NCBI RefSeq assembly: GCF_025273675.1
Contig: NZ_CP045809.1
Location: 496,001-560,000, forward strand
Direction of reading: 5' to 3'
Length of the DNA stretch: 64,000 nucleotides
Source: Gordonia pseudamarae
GTDB lineage: Bacteria > Actinomycetota > Actinomycetes > Mycobacteriales > Mycobacteriaceae
Below the pieces are notes generated by a model, which ran no database searches, had not been told where the DNA came from, and saw only the letters and a list, made by a program, of their open reading frames with translations. Each line of letters opens with the position of its first letter. The stretch's first letter is position 1. Below are positions 1-10,374 of this stretch, piece by piece. The position numbers and the translations under genes are program-made.

Positions 1-461
1 ACCGCGCCGAAGCTCGGGCGCAGCCGGATCAGGGTTTCGACGATCTCGTCGGGATCCTTCGTGTCGAGCACGATCGGGATGGAGTTGAGTCCGGCGAACG
101 AACGGAACAGCGCCGATTTGCCCTCCATCACCGGCAGCGATGCGCGCGGACCGATATCGCCGAGCCCGAGCACCGCCGAACCGTCGCTGACGACGGCCAC
201 CAGGCGCTCGGTCCAGGTGTACTTGTTGACGAGTTCGGTCTCGGCGGCGATGGCGCGCGAGACCTGCGCGACACCGGGGGTGTAGGCGATCGACAGGTCA
301 CGCTGGGTGTCGATCGGCGACCGCAGTTCGACGGACAGTTTGCCGCCGACATGCGCGAGGAAGATCTCGTCGTCGGTGATGGGCAGTTCGGCGATCGTCG
401 GCTGCCCAGGGTTGCCGGTTGTGCCTTCTTGCGCAGAGTTGTTGCTGGCCGTGCTGGTCAC
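1..461 (-). CDS. NAD(P)-dependent malic enzyme, N-terminal part (runs off left edge)
   Basis: Malic enzymes oxidatively decarboxylate malate to pyruvate and CO2 in the cytoplasm, linking the TCA cycle to gluconeogenesis and NADPH supply. The visible 153 residues carry the conserved N-terminal stretch LSIAYTPGVAQVSRAIA, then VVSDGSAVLGLGDIGP and VMEGKSALFRSFAGL, all typical of the short bacterial malic enzymes. The GTG start at 461 is chosen because GGGAGGA lies just upstream and the family signature begins about 45 residues later. The first 30 or so residues are low-complexity and probably disordered. The NAD(P)-binding domain lies outside the window, so cofactor preference cannot be judged. 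It is divergent from the GntR gene across 286 bp. Confidence 0.88.
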   Translation of the reverse strand, partial: MTSTASNNSAQEGTTGNPGQPTIAELPITDDEIFLAHVGGKLSVELRSPIDTQRDLSIAYTPGVAQVSRAIAAETELVNKYTWTERLVAVVSDGSAVLGLGDIGPRASLPVMEGKSALFRSFAGLNSIPIVLDTKDPDEIVETLIRLRPSFGA

Positions 462-734
462 GGTGGTCCTCCCTCAAGGTCCGGTGTGCACCGGACTACT
501 GTTCTCGCCCCTGGTTGGGCCCGGGGCCGAGTCTGTCAGTGCGCGATGACGGCTGTGCTGCGGACTTCTCGCATTGCCGCTGGTCGCGTGTGCGTTCGAG
601 CGTGCGTGAGCTCGCATGGTGTGCGTCCACACATGTGATGTGTGTCGCGCCGCGGCTGTGATTATCGCACTTCTACCAGCTCCGGTGTGAAGGCGTCCCG
701 GCATTCGCGGTGGCACACGCACCCCCCGGTCATC

Positions 735-740
735 TAGGAT
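735..740 (+). promoter_or_regulatory. Leaderless-type -10 (TAGGAT) for the GntR gene
   Basis: TAGGAT ends 7 nt before the GTG at 748, and there is no Shine-Dalgarno sequence. Transcription is therefore inferred to start at the start codon. The overlapping segment GATACAACTTGTGTC is an imperfect inverted repeat (ATACAA/TTGTGT) and could be an autoregulatory GntR operator. Confidence 0.55.
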
Positions 741-747
741 ACAACTT

Positions 748-1422
748 GTGTCTAAGGCAAACGGGTCGATGTCCGCGGCCGAGCGTGTGTACCGCGAGGT
801 AAAAGAATCCATCCTGCTCAATGAGATCACCGGCGGTGAGCTGCTCAGCGAGGGTGAGATCGCCACGCGGTACAGCGTGAGCCGTACCCCGGTCCGCGAG
901 GCATTCCTGCGGCTGGAGTCGGAGGGCTGGATGAAGCTGTATCCCAAACGGGGTGCGCTGGTGCAGCCGATCGCCGACGACGAGGTGGCCGAAGTCATCG
1001 AGGCACGCATCCTGCTCGAAGGCCACGCCGTACGCGCCATCGCCGGCGATCCGGCGGCGATCGAGGCGCTCGTGGCGGCGCTGCGCGGCAACCTCGACGA
1101 CCATCGCGGTATCGACCCCACCGACGTCGCCGGCTTCGCCAAGGTCGACGCCCAGTTCCATCAGCTGATCGCCGCGGCCGGCCGCAACCGGCTCCTCACC
1201 GGCTTCTACACCAGTCTCGGTGAGCGGCACCGGCGGATGACCACTACCAGCGTGCACCGCCGGACGGGCACATCGCAGCGCATCCTCGACGACCACCATG
1301 AGCTGATCGAGGCGATCGCCGCGGCCGAGCCCGAACACTTCATCGCCGCACTCGACAGACATCTGCTCGCCGTCCACGGCGTCGCAACAGGAACCGGTAC
1401 CCGATCAGGAGAACCACGGTGA
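748..1422 (+). CDS. GntR-family (FadR/FCD subfamily) transcriptional regulator
   Basis: This 224-residue protein has an N-terminal winged helix (about 10-75; SEGEIATRYSVSRTPVREAF is the recognition region) followed by an all-helical FCD-type ligand domain with metal-ligand-like histidines (FHQLIA and the ERHRR...HHEL region). FCD regulators usually sense small carboxylic acids. The stop overlaps the start of the MFS gene (GTGA, 1419-1422), so the two are translationally coupled and the regulator very probably controls that transporter. An imperfect inverted repeat sits over the promoter and start codon, consistent with autoregulation. The effector cannot be told from sequence. Confidence 0.88.
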   Translation: MSKANGSMSAAERVYREVKESILLNEITGGELLSEGEIATRYSVSRTPVREAFLRLESEGWMKLYPKRGALVQPIADDEVAEVIEARILLEGHAVRAIAGDPAAIEALVAALRGNLDDHRGIDPTDVAGFAKVDAQFHQLIAAAGRNRLLTGFYTSLGERHRRMTTTSVHRRTGTSQRILDDHHELIEAIAAAEPEHFIAALDRHLLAVHGVATGTGTRSGEPR

Positions 1423-2675
1423 GCGCGTCAACCGAAATACGGACCCCCGCCACGACCGGCACCGGCCGCTGGATCCCGGTGTCGCTGGCGGTGTTCGCCT
1501 CGGCCTGGGGCGGCAACGAGTTCACCCCGCTGCTGGTGATGTACCGCCAGGACGGTTCGCTGTCCGAGGTCGCCGTCGATGCTCTGCTGTTCACCTACGT
1601 GCTCGGCATCGTCCCCACACTGCTCATCGGCGGCCCGCTCTCGGATCGGCTGGGCCGGCGGCCGCTGATGTTCCCGGCGCCGATCTTTGCCGCCCTCGGC
1701 TCGCTGCTGCTGGCACTCGGCTCCGACTCGATGACCATGATGTCGCTGGGCCGGGTGTTCAGCGGTGTCGCGCTGGGTCTGTCGATGGCCGTCGGCGGCA
1801 GCTGGATCGCCGAGATCTCCCGCCGCGAGGGCTCCGCCAACTGGGCCGCCGCCCGCGCCGCGATGAGCCTGACCGCGGGTTTCGGCATCGGCGCCGGGCT
1901 GGCCGCGGTGCTCGCGCAGTGGGCGCCATGGCCCACCGTGCTCTCCTACGCGGTCAACATCGCGCTGGCCGTGGTGGCGCTGGCGCTGTTGCCGCGCGCC
2001 CCCGAAACCCGCGAACGCGCCGCGCGGCCGGGCAGACTGATCGACGACCTGAAGATCTCGGGACTCACCCACCCCCGGTTCCTGTTCATCGTGCTGCCGG
2101 TCGCGCCGTGGGTGTTCGGTGCTTGCGCATCGGCGTACGCGATCATCCCGGCACTCATGAGTGATGAGGTCTCGGGTGCACCCATCGCGTTCGCCGGGCT
2201 ATGCTGCCTGCTCGGGCTCAGCGCCGGTTTCGGGATTCAGCTCGTCGGGCGCCGCATCAACCGGCCCGGCACGGTCCGTGGCGCGGGTATCGCACTGATC
2301 CTGGTGGCCGCGGGCATGGGCCTGGCGATGCTGACCGCCTCCACGTTGTCGATCCCGATCGCGCTGGTCGCCGCGGCGGTGCTGGGTTGCGGGTACGGCA
2401 TGGCGGTCCTGTCGGGACTGCTGGAGGTGCAACGGTTGGCCACCTCGGACAATCTGGCCGGACTCACCGCAGTGTTCTACTCGGCCACCTACCTTGGTTT
2501 CGCGATGCCGATGGTCCTGGCCTTCATCTCCGAGAAGTGGCCGTCGGTCACCTATCCGATGATGTTCGGTGTCGGGCTGGTCGCGGCCCTGACCTGCCTG
2601 ATCGTGATCGTTACCGCGCATCGGCTCAACCCGGCGGGCGTTTCGGCCGACGACCGCGCGCCTGCGGCGGAGTAG
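1419..2675 (+). CDS. Major facilitator superfamily transporter
   Basis: A 418-residue integral membrane protein with about 12 hydrophobic segments. The cytoplasmic loop motif GPLSDRLGRRPLM (about 67-79) is MFS motif A, between TM2 and TM3. There is a central loop near residues 190-210 (RAPETRERAARPGRL). The length is normal for a single MFS carrier. The start overlaps the GntR stop by 4 bp, so it is expressed with its regulator. The substrate is unknown: the family includes drug exporters and metabolite importers, and the tight pairing with an FCD-type regulator slightly favours a small organic acid or a xenobiotic. Confidence 0.88.
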   Translation: MSASTEIRTPATTGTGRWIPVSLAVFASAWGGNEFTPLLVMYRQDGSLSEVAVDALLFTYVLGIVPTLLIGGPLSDRLGRRPLMFPAPIFAALGSLLLALGSDSMTMMSLGRVFSGVALGLSMAVGGSWIAEISRREGSANWAAARAAMSLTAGFGIGAGLAAVLAQWAPWPTVLSYAVNIALAVVALALLPRAPETRERAARPGRLIDDLKISGLTHPRFLFIVLPVAPWVFGACASAYAIIPALMSDEVSGAPIAFAGLCCLLGLSAGFGIQLVGRRINRPGTVRGAGIALILVAAGMGLAMLTASTLSIPIALVAAAVLGCGYGMAVLSGLLEVQRLATSDNLAGLTAVFYSATYLGFAMPMVLAFISEKWPSVTYPMMFGVGLVAALTCLIVIVTAHRLNPAGVSADDRAPAAE

Positions 2676-2815
2676 CCTTCGGTAGCCGGCAGGCCTCCGG
2701 CCACCGGTGACGTTCGTGGTGGCGACAGGTGTCGTCGGCGACGGTCGCGATGACGCGGTGATCCGGGCAGCGGATACCGCGGCCGAGGACGGTCACGGCG
2801 GGACGAGACCTGCGA

Positions 2816-3835
<1,020 letters not shown>

Positions 3836-3842
3836 GCCGTCC

Positions 3843-3848
3843 ACACTA
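3843..3848 (-). promoter_or_regulatory. Leaderless-type -10 (TAGTGT) for galE
   Basis: Read on the minus strand, TAGTGT is followed by GGACGGC (7 nt) and then the galE ATG. There is no ribosome-binding site, so a leaderless transcript is inferred. Confidence 0.5.
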
Positions 3849-3978
3849 GGGCTCGTGGCTGAGGACGAGCCGCACGTCTGCTGTGATGTGAGTGACCGTC
3901 GTCGTGGTATCCGATGCCGGTCGCCGGCCTGATTCATCGCAACCTCGTGCGTCCCGGCCACGGAAGCACCAGGCAGGT

Positions 3979-5007
<1,029 letters not shown>

Positions 5008-5075
5008 TCACCCGTGCCGCGCTCGTCCGTACCGTGCTCGCGCCCAGGGTACTGATGGCCGATCGGCCGATGCCC

Positions 5076-5081
5076 TACGCT
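5076..5081 (+). promoter_or_regulatory. Leaderless-type -10 (TACGCT) for rmlA
   Basis: TACGCT, then 7 nt (GGCCCTC), then the GTG start of rmlA at 5089. No Shine-Dalgarno sequence is present in the spacer. Confidence 0.55.
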
Positions 5082-5088
5082 GGCCCTC

Positions 5089-5964
5089 GTGCGCGGAATC
5101 ATTCTGGCAGGCGGAACCGGATCGAGGCTGCATCCGATCACACAGGGGGTGAGCAAACAGCTCATCCCCGTCTACGACAAACCGATGATCTACTACCCGC
5201 TCGCGACGCTGATGCTGGCCGGGATCCGCGACATCCTGATCATCACCACCCCGCACGACGCGGCCGCGTTCCGGCATCTGCTGGGCACCGGCGACCGGTT
5301 CGGTATCAACCTCTCGTATGTGACACAGCCGTCCCCCGACGGCCTGGCGCAGGCGTTTGTCCTGGGCGCCGACCACATCGGTGACGAGTCGGTGGCATTG
5401 ATCCTCGGCGACAACATCTTCTACGGCCCGGGCCTGGGCAGCCAACTGCGGGGTTTCGACGGACTCGACGGCGGCGCGATCTTCGCCTACTGGGTGGCCG
5501 ATCCGGGCGCCTACGGGGTGGTCGACTTCGACGAACACGGTGTGGCCAGGTCGCTGGAGGAGAAGCCGCGGAATCCGAGGTCGAACTACGCGGTGCCGGG
5601 ACTCTACTTCTACGACAACGACGTGGTCGAGATCGCGCGCGGCCTCACACCCGGCCCGCGTGGCGAATATGAGATCACCGACATCAACTCGCACTATCTG
5701 GAGCGGGGCAAGCTGGCGGTCAAGGTGCTGCCGCGCGGCACCGCGTGGCTCGACACCGGCACCTTCGATTCGATGCTCGATGCCGGCAATTTCGTGCGGA
5801 CGGTGGAGCAGCGGCAGGGTCTGAAGATCGCGGTCCCCGAGGAGATCGCCTGGCGCAGTGGCTTCATCGACGACGACCAGCTGCGCGCACTGGCGCAACC
5901 GTTGCGCAAATCGGGGTACGGCGACTATCTGCTCGAGCTCCTCGGGCGCGGAAAGGGGTTCTGA
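5089..5964 (+). CDS. rmlA: Glucose-1-phosphate thymidylyltransferase
   Basis: RmlA makes dTDP-glucose from dTTP and glucose-1-phosphate, the first step of dTDP-rhamnose synthesis. The 291-residue protein opens [18 protein letters not shown], the nucleotidyltransferase signature GGxGxRL, followed by [27 protein letters not shown] (metal-binding aspartate) and [17 protein letters not shown]. The GTG start at 5089 follows a -10 hexamer at leaderless distance. It overlaps rmlC by one base (TGATG), so the two are an operon. It lies divergent from rmlB, so the three rhamnose genes are split over two transcripts. Confidence 0.95.
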   Translation: MRGIILAGGTGSRLHPITQGVSKQLIPVYDKPMIYYPLATLMLAGIRDILIITTPHDAAAFRHLLGTGDRFGINLSYVTQPSPDGLAQAFVLGADHIGDESVALILGDNIFYGPGLGSQLRGFDGLDGGAIFAYWVADPGAYGVVDFDEHGVARSLEEKPRNPRSNYAVPGLYFYDNDVVEIARGLTPGPRGEYEITDINSHYLERGKLAVKVLPRGTAWLDTGTFDSMLDAGNFVRTVEQRQGLKIAVPEEIAWRSGFIDDDQLRALAQPLRKSGYGDYLLELLGRGKGF

Positions 5965-6590
5965 TGCGTGTGCGTCCGTTGGCCATTGCCGGGGCGTGGG
6001 AGATAACCCCGGTGCTGCATGGTGATTCGCGGGGATTGTTCACCGAGGCGTTCAAGGCGGAGACACTCGCGGAGGTGATCGGGCATCGGTTCGACCTCGC
6101 CCAGGTCAATCTGTCGGTGTCGGCGGCGGGTGTGCTGCGCGGCATCCACTTCGCCGACGTCCCGCCGGGGCAGGCCAAATACGTCACCTGCCCGTCAGGT
6201 GCGGTTCTCGACGTGATCGTCGACATCCGGGTGGGCTCACCGACATTCGGTGTCCACGACACGGTGCTGCTCGACGACACCGATCGTCGTGCGGTGTACC
6301 TGTCGGAGGGTCTGGGTCACGGATTCTGTTCGCTGGCAGATGGTTCCACGGTCACCTACCTGTGCTCGACCGGCTACAACCCGACGGGCGAGCACGGCAT
6401 CGATCCTCTCGATCCGGCGCTGGGCATCGAGTGGCCCACGACCGCCCACGACGGCACTCCGCTCACCTACTCGCTGTCGGAAAAGGATATCGCGGCACCG
6501 TCTTTGGCCGCTGCGGCGGATTCGGGTCTGCTTCCCTCGTATGCCGAGGTCGCGGATTATCTGCGCTCCCTGGCGCCTACCCCGTCCTGA
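5964..6590 (+). CDS. rmlC: dTDP-4-dehydrorhamnose 3,5-epimerase
   Basis: RmlC epimerises dTDP-4-keto-6-deoxyglucose at C3 and C5, giving the direct precursor of dTDP-rhamnose. The 208-residue cupin has the family motifs DSRGLFTEAF, QVNLSVSAAGVLRGIHF (catalytic histidine in RGIHF), KYVTCPSGAVLDVIVDIR, and the late YLSEGLGHGFCSLADGSTVTY region. The start ATG overlaps the rmlA stop, so translation is coupled. The length is normal for the family. Immediately downstream the plus strand carries no gene; the minus strand carries a GT2 remnant. Confidence 0.94.
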   Translation: MRVRPLAIAGAWEITPVLHGDSRGLFTEAFKAETLAEVIGHRFDLAQVNLSVSAAGVLRGIHFADVPPGQAKYVTCPSGAVLDVIVDIRVGSPTFGVHDTVLLDDTDRRAVYLSEGLGHGFCSLADGSTVTYLCSTGYNPTGEHGIDPLDPALGIEWPTTAHDGTPLTYSLSEKDIAAPSLAAAADSGLLPSYAEVADYLRSLAPTPS

Positions 6591-6606
6591 CCGCCGGGGC
6601 ATTCGG

Positions 6607-6939
6607 TCATTCACGCCGATGACCATCGGACGACCCGTCGCCGCGGCATCGCGATCGGCATCCCAAGGCAGCCCTCGCGCTCGCCGCACCACGGCGATCA
6701 ACACCAAGGATGCGGCGCCGGCCGACCATCGCCTCGACGTCCTCAACCCGATGCTGTCCGTCGGCGTCGAAGGTCACGAAGTACCGTTCCCATGGTATGG
6801 CCCGCGCGTATTCGACGCCGGTCTGGATGGCGGCGCCCTGGCCGAGGTTGACCGGGTGGTGCACGATCCGCACGCCGGGCGCCGCCGGCCGGGCCGCGCG
6901 GAGCTGTTCGGCCGTTCCGTCGGTGCCGTCGTCGACGCC
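6607..6939 (-). pseudogene. Decayed GT2 (dolichol-phosphate-mannose synthase-like) glycosyltransferase remnant
   Basis: One minus-strand frame reads VDDGTDGTAEQ, HHPVNLGQGAAIQTGVEYA and RYFVTFDADGQHRVEDVEAM, the core of a GT2 nucleotide-sugar-binding domain (the DADGQ motif binds metal). Everything N-terminal of the VDDG motif is lost: a TAG lies upstream in frame, there is no start, and a serine is missing from the usual DDGSTDGT. After VEAMV the similarity stops abruptly. Only about 75 of an expected 230-330 residues remain. The gene is therefore truncated at both ends, a leftover of the same polysaccharide cluster as rmlA and rmlC. Confidence 0.72.
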
Positions 6940-6991
6940 ACGCCCGTACCTGTTGTCATGTGCCGGAGACCGGGCGATTTCGGTGAGCCAC

Positions 6992-6997
6992 TAGGCT
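6992..6997 (+). promoter_or_regulatory. Leaderless-type -10 (TAGGCT) for the GT2 gene
   Basis: TAGGCT, then 6 nt (GGGCTG), then the GTG at 7004. No Shine-Dalgarno sequence is present. Confidence 0.5.
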
Positions 6998-7003
6998 GGG
7001 CTG

Positions 7004-7846
7004 GTGCTGGTCGACGTCATGATGCCGTTCTATGGCGACTTCACACACTTTCGGCAGGCTCTGCTCAGCGTTCTGCATCAGCGGCACCGCGATTTCCGCG
7101 TGACCGTGGTCGATGACTGCTATCCCGACGACGCCCCGTGGCGATGGGCCGAATCGTTGGGCGATGATCGGGTCAGATATCTGCGCAACGACACCAATCT
7201 GGGGGTCAACGCCAACGTCCGGCGGTGCGTGGACCTGGTCACCGCCGACTATTTCGTGGTGATGGGCTGCGACGACGCGATGTATCCGGGCTATCTGTCC
7301 CGGGTGGTGGAGTTGGCCGGGATCTATCCGCGGGCGGCGGTGATAGCGCCGGGCGTGCAGGTCATCGACGGCACCGGACTGGTGCGGCGACCGCTCGTCG
7401 ACCGGGCCAAACACCTGCTGGCGCCCAAGGAGAAAACGGTCTTGTCGGGGCAGGATCTGGCGGTGAGCGTGCTGCGCGGCAACTGGACGTACTTTCCGTC
7501 GTTGCTATGGCGCACCGAGGCGGTCCGGGCGGTCGGCGAGTCCGGGTTCCGGCCGGGTCTGGATGTGGTGCTCGATCTGGCCCTGCTGCTGGACCTGACG
7601 GTCGACGGTGGGGCGCTGGTGTACGACCCGCGCGTGGTGTTCTCCTACCGGAGGCATGCGGCGTCGGTGGGTTCGGTGCCGGCCGTCGACGGCGGCCGGT
7701 TCGCGGAGGAGTCGGAGTTCTTTGCGGCGGCCGCCCGGCGTTGCGCGGGTCTGGGCTGGTCGCGGGCGGAGCGGGCGGCGAAGATGCATCTCACCTCGCG
7801 TCTGCATCATGGCCTGGCCCGGGTGCGGGCCGTCGGGCGCGGCTGA
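7004..7846 (+). CDS. GT2-family glycosyltransferase
   Basis: A 280-residue single-domain GT-A glycosyltransferase. The start VDVMMPFYGDFTHFRQALLSVL and VTVVDDCYPDD are the usual GT2 opening strands. YFVVMGCDDAMYPGYL carries the DD metal and nucleotide site. SYRRHAASVGSV near residue 215 resembles the late histidine region seen in rhamnosyl- and galactosyl-type GT2 enzymes. No membrane segment is seen, so it probably acts at the cytoplasmic face on a lipid-linked acceptor. Its placement beside rmlA-rmlC suggests an L-rhamnosyl donor, but this is inference. Both neighbours on the opposite strand are broken polysaccharide genes, so this may be the last working member of the locus. Confidence 0.82.
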   Translation: MLVDVMMPFYGDFTHFRQALLSVLHQRHRDFRVTVVDDCYPDDAPWRWAESLGDDRVRYLRNDTNLGVNANVRRCVDLVTADYFVVMGCDDAMYPGYLSRVVELAGIYPRAAVIAPGVQVIDGTGLVRRPLVDRAKHLLAPKEKTVLSGQDLAVSVLRGNWTYFPSLLWRTEAVRAVGESGFRPGLDVVLDLALLLDLTVDGGALVYDPRVVFSYRRHAASVGSVPAVDGGRFAEESEFFAAAARRCAGLGWSRAERAAKMHLTSRLHHGLARVRAVGRG

Positions 7847-8085
7847 GCTGGGCCAGATGTATCGCGACCCCGCCGAGCGGGCCGACGATCAGGGCCAGCG
7901 TCACCCGCGTGACATGTCCGTCGGGCAGGGCGAGCAGCGGCGTCCGCCCAGAACGCCGCGAACGTCCCGTACCCGGTGGCCCCGAGATCGCGGGCGGCCA
8001 GCAGCAGAACGAGGTAGCCGGACGCGGCGGCCACGACTGTCGCGGCCGTCACCTTCCCCATCGCGGTCTTCCCCATCGCGGTCAT
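7791..8085 (-). pseudogene. Internally deleted, frameshifted polysaccharide flippase (Wzx-like) remnant
   Basis: From ATG 8085 the frame encodes KVTAATVVAAASGYLVLLLA then RDLGATGYGTFAAFWA, a typical first transmembrane segment of Wzx/MATE-type oligosaccharide flippases. The sequence then jumps by a frame to TPLLALPDGHVTRVTLALIV and GPLGGVAIHLAQLSRARRPA, which looks like a last transmembrane segment plus tail, ending at TGA 7793-7791. About 90 codons remain of a normal 400-480. A large internal deletion with a 1-nt frameshift explains this. The start also contains a 15-bp tandem duplication (codons T-A-M-G-K twice). The 3' end overlaps the convergent GT2 gene by 56 bp. Confidence 0.6.
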
Positions 8086-8110
8086 GCGACGAACGCGACC
8101 CCTCCGGGTC

Positions 8111-9472
8111 TTACGTGCCGGTACCGGGGTACGGCGGAACGGCGGGGGTGAACAGCCATTGCCGCCAGAGCTCGCCGAGTGGCTCGGTGGTGTAGTTGGC
8201 GGCCAGCGAGATGAAGTCCTCGGTGGTGGCGGTGCCGTAGCGGTACTTCTCGGTCCAGCGCCGGATGAGGGCGAAGAAGTTGCCGTCGCCGATCCGCAGG
8301 CGCAGCGCGTGCAGGGTGATGGCACCCCGCTTGTACACCCAGTCGTCGAACATCTTGGCCGGGGTGGGGTCGGCGAGCGGGACGCGCACCGGCGTCGCGC
8401 GCAGTTTCTGGTAGTACCTGCGGGCGCATTCGTCGGCGGACGGGCCGCCCGAACGCTGGCTCCACAGCCATTCGGCGTAGCAGGCGAAACCTTCGTGCAG
8501 CCAGATGTCGCGCCAGCGTTCCAGGGTCACCGAGTTGCCGAACCACTGGTGGGCCAACTCGTGCGCCACGAGCCGTTCGGCGTCCCCGCTGCCGTCGCAG
8601 TGATTGGCTCCGAATGTCGAAAAGCTCTGTGCCTCAATGGGGATGTCCAGCTCGTCATCGGTGACGAGCACGGTGTACCCGGGAAAGGGGTACGGTCCGA
8701 ACATCTCGCTGAACGCGTCGATCATGTCGAGCTGGCGGTCGAAGTCGACCTCGAAGTTGCGGCTCAGTCTCGGCGGGAGGACCGCACGTACCGGGAAAGG
8801 CTTCTGCCGCAGGCTGATCTGCTTGTAATGCCCGATCTGTACCGATGCCAGGTAGGTCGACATCGGTTCGACCTGCTGATACACCCAGGTGGTGCGCGAG
8901 CCGTGTACCCGCTTGTCTACGAGTGTCCCGTTGGCCAGTGCGTAGTACGGGCTGTCGGTGGTGACCGAGATCCGGTACGGCGCCTTGCAGCTGGGGTGGT
9001 CGTCGCACGGGAACCAGGACGCCGCGCCGTTGGGCTGGTTGGCGCACAGTGAACCGTCGGTGAGCTCTTCCCAGCCGACCTCGCCCCAGGCGCCGCTGAT
9101 CGGCTTGGGCGATCCGGTGTAGCGCACCGCGACGGTCATCGCGCCGCCGGGCGGGATCATCTCGGCGGGGGTGATGGCGAGTTTGCCACTGCGGTGGGTG
9201 TAGCGAGTACGTTTGCCGTTGACGCCGACCCGGCTCACCCGCATGGTGCCGGCCAGGTCGAGGGTGAACCGGCGCAGATCCTGGAACGATGTCGCGGTGA
9301 GCGTGGCGGTGGCGTCGAGCCGGTTGCTGGTGACCTTGTACTCGAGTTCGAGGTCGTAGCGCAGTACCCGGAACCCGAGATTCCCGTTGCGTGGCAGATA
9401 GGGGTCGATTGCGTCCGACGGTGCTCCCAGGAGTGGCATGCGGGGTGCTCGTCGGCCCGACTTACCCGGCAC
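8111..9472 (-). CDS. M1-family zinc metallopeptidase (short aminopeptidase N-like)
   Basis: This 453-residue protein contains VAHELAHQWFGN (H304, E305, H308) and, 19 residues after H308, LHEGFACYAE (E327), the complete HExxH-x18-E zinc site of family M1. An N-terminal beta-rich domain (about 30-210) precedes it, and the catalytic half ends near residue 450. The C-terminal helical domain of full-length PepN is absent, as is usual for this short actinobacterial group. The exopeptidase GAMEN position reads IEAQS, so aminopeptidase specificity may differ. GTG 9472 is chosen because AGGAG stands 6 nt upstream; the ATG at 9439 is a possible later start. No signal peptide is evident. Confidence 0.85.
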   Translation of the reverse strand: MPGKSGRRAPRMPLLGAPSDAIDPYLPRNGNLGFRVLRYDLELEYKVTSNRLDATATLTATSFQDLRRFTLDLAGTMRVSRVGVNGKRTRYTHRSGKLAITPAEMIPPGGAMTVAVRYTGSPKPISGAWGEVGWEELTDGSLCANQPNGAASWFPCDDHPSCKAPYRISVTTDSPYYALANGTLVDKRVHGSRTTWVYQQVEPMSTYLASVQIGHYKQISLRQKPFPVRAVLPPRLSRNFEVDFDRQLDMIDAFSEMFGPYPFPGYTVLVTDDELDIPIEAQSFSTFGANHCDGSGDAERLVAHELAHQWFGNSVTLERWRDIWLHEGFACYAEWLWSQRSGGPSADECARRYYQKLRATPVRVPLADPTPAKMFDDWVYKRGAITLHALRLRIGDGNFFALIRRWTEKYRYGTATTEDFISLAANYTTEPLGELWRQWLFTPAVPPYPGTGT

Positions 9473-9571
9473 GCAACGCTCCTTCGCTGTTCGTTCTGGT
9501 TCAGGCACTTACCCGCCGTCGGGCCGTGCGGTCACCCACGTTACCCGCACCTCGGCTCCGGCACTGGGTAT

Positions 9572-9679
9572 GGGGATGCCGGGGCGAGCGGAGCGACGGG
9601 GGATGCCGGGGCGAGCGGAGCGACGGGGGATGCCGGGGCGAGCGGAGCGACGGGGGATACCGGGACGAGCGGGACGCTG
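9572..9679. repeat. 27-bp tandem repeat array, 4 units (array A)
   Basis: Three exact or near-exact 27-bp units followed by one diverged unit; the shared core is GGCGAGCGGAGCGACGG. It lies between the M1 peptidase and doxX genes. The same core, with a different outer half, forms array B at 10264-10371, and a single copy is at 60538-60562. One plus frame would give a Gly-Ala-Ser repeat, but no start or coding context supports translation. The rest of 9473-9825 shows nothing recognisable. Confidence 0.88.
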
Positions 9680-9825
9680 GGAATGTTCGGGCGCGGGCTG
9701 ACGCGCGGTGCTGTGCCGTATAAGTTGGTCCCCGAGCACCGGAGGGGTCACATGCGTGTGATCCGGGTGCGTGTGGCTGGGTCGGCGGATCGTCGACCTC
9801 TGTAGTTGCCGAGTGGAGGGGCCGC

Positions 9826-10239
9826 ATGGTCAAGGGGATCAACGGATACGCACATCTGGTCACACGCCTGATCCTGGGATTCATCTTTGTGATGCACGGC
9901 TGGCAGAAGGTGTTCGAGACCGGAACAGACCGGGTGGCACAGGATTTCGACGCGATGGGCGTCCCGTGGCCCGAGATCGCGGCGCAGTACGCGGCGTGGG
10001 TGGAGTTGCTCGGCGGTGTGGCGGTGGCGCTCGGGCTGTTGTTGCCGGTCGCGTGCGTGCTGCTGATCGTCGATATGGCGGGTGCGATCTACTTCGCTCA
10101 CCTCGACGCCGGTTTCTGGACCTCGCAGGGTGGCTATGAGCTTCCGCTGGCGTTGATCGCGGGTCTGGCCGCGGTCGGTTTCGCGCAGGCGGGCACGCTG
10201 GCCGTCGACCACTTCGTCTACAAGAAGGTAAAGAGCTGA
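9826..10239 (+). CDS. DoxX-family membrane protein
   Basis: A 137-residue protein with four hydrophobic segments (roughly 10-28, 58-76, 78-96 and 108-126). LILGFIFVMHGWQKVFE and WVELLGGVAVALGLLLPVAC are the standard DoxX pattern. In mycobacteria a DoxX protein associates with superoxide dismutase and a thiosulfate sulfurtransferase at the membrane in redox defence; that role is known for the family, not shown here. GGAGGGG lies before the ATG. The gene stands alone, flanked on both sides by related 27-bp repeat arrays. Confidence 0.85.
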   Translation: MVKGINGYAHLVTRLILGFIFVMHGWQKVFETGTDRVAQDFDAMGVPWPEIAAQYAAWVELLGGVAVALGLLLPVACVLLIVDMAGAIYFAHLDAGFWTSQGGYELPLALIAGLAAVGFAQAGTLAVDHFVYKKVKS

Positions 10240-10263
10240 CCGGTGCCGTCGTCGGTCGTCGCC

Positions 10264-10371
10264 GGGTGAGCGGAGCGACGGGGGGTGTCCGGGTGAGCGG
10301 AGCGACGGGGGGTGTCCGGGTGAGCGGAGCGACGGGGGGTGTCCGGGTGAGCGGAGCGACGGGGGACATCC
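10264..10371. repeat. 27-bp tandem repeat array, 4 units (array B)
   Basis: Exactly 108 bp made of four 27-bp units beginning GGGTGAGCGGAGCGACGGGG; the first three are identical and the last differs at its end. It lies between doxX and the 3' end of eccA and ends 4 bp before the eccA stop codon. It shares the GAGCGGAGCGACGGGGG core with array A. Confidence 0.9.
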
Positions 10372-10374
10372 GGG

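Noticed and set aside
1428..2072. Long minus-strand ORF opposite the MFS gene
   Set aside because: Composition is Arg/Gln/Gly-rich antisense of a GC-rich gene, with no motif; it is a shadow. The same holds for other long antisense ORFs, such as those opposite pta, MMPL and the Pls-like gene.
9194..9805. ORF with Gly-Ala-Ser collagen-like repeats over array A
   Set aside because: It starts inside the opposite M1 peptidase gene, and its repeats simply translate the 27-bp tandem array. There is no start signal.
10264..10371. CRISPR-like reading of array B
   Set aside because: Units are directly abutting with no unique spacers, and no cas genes are nearby.
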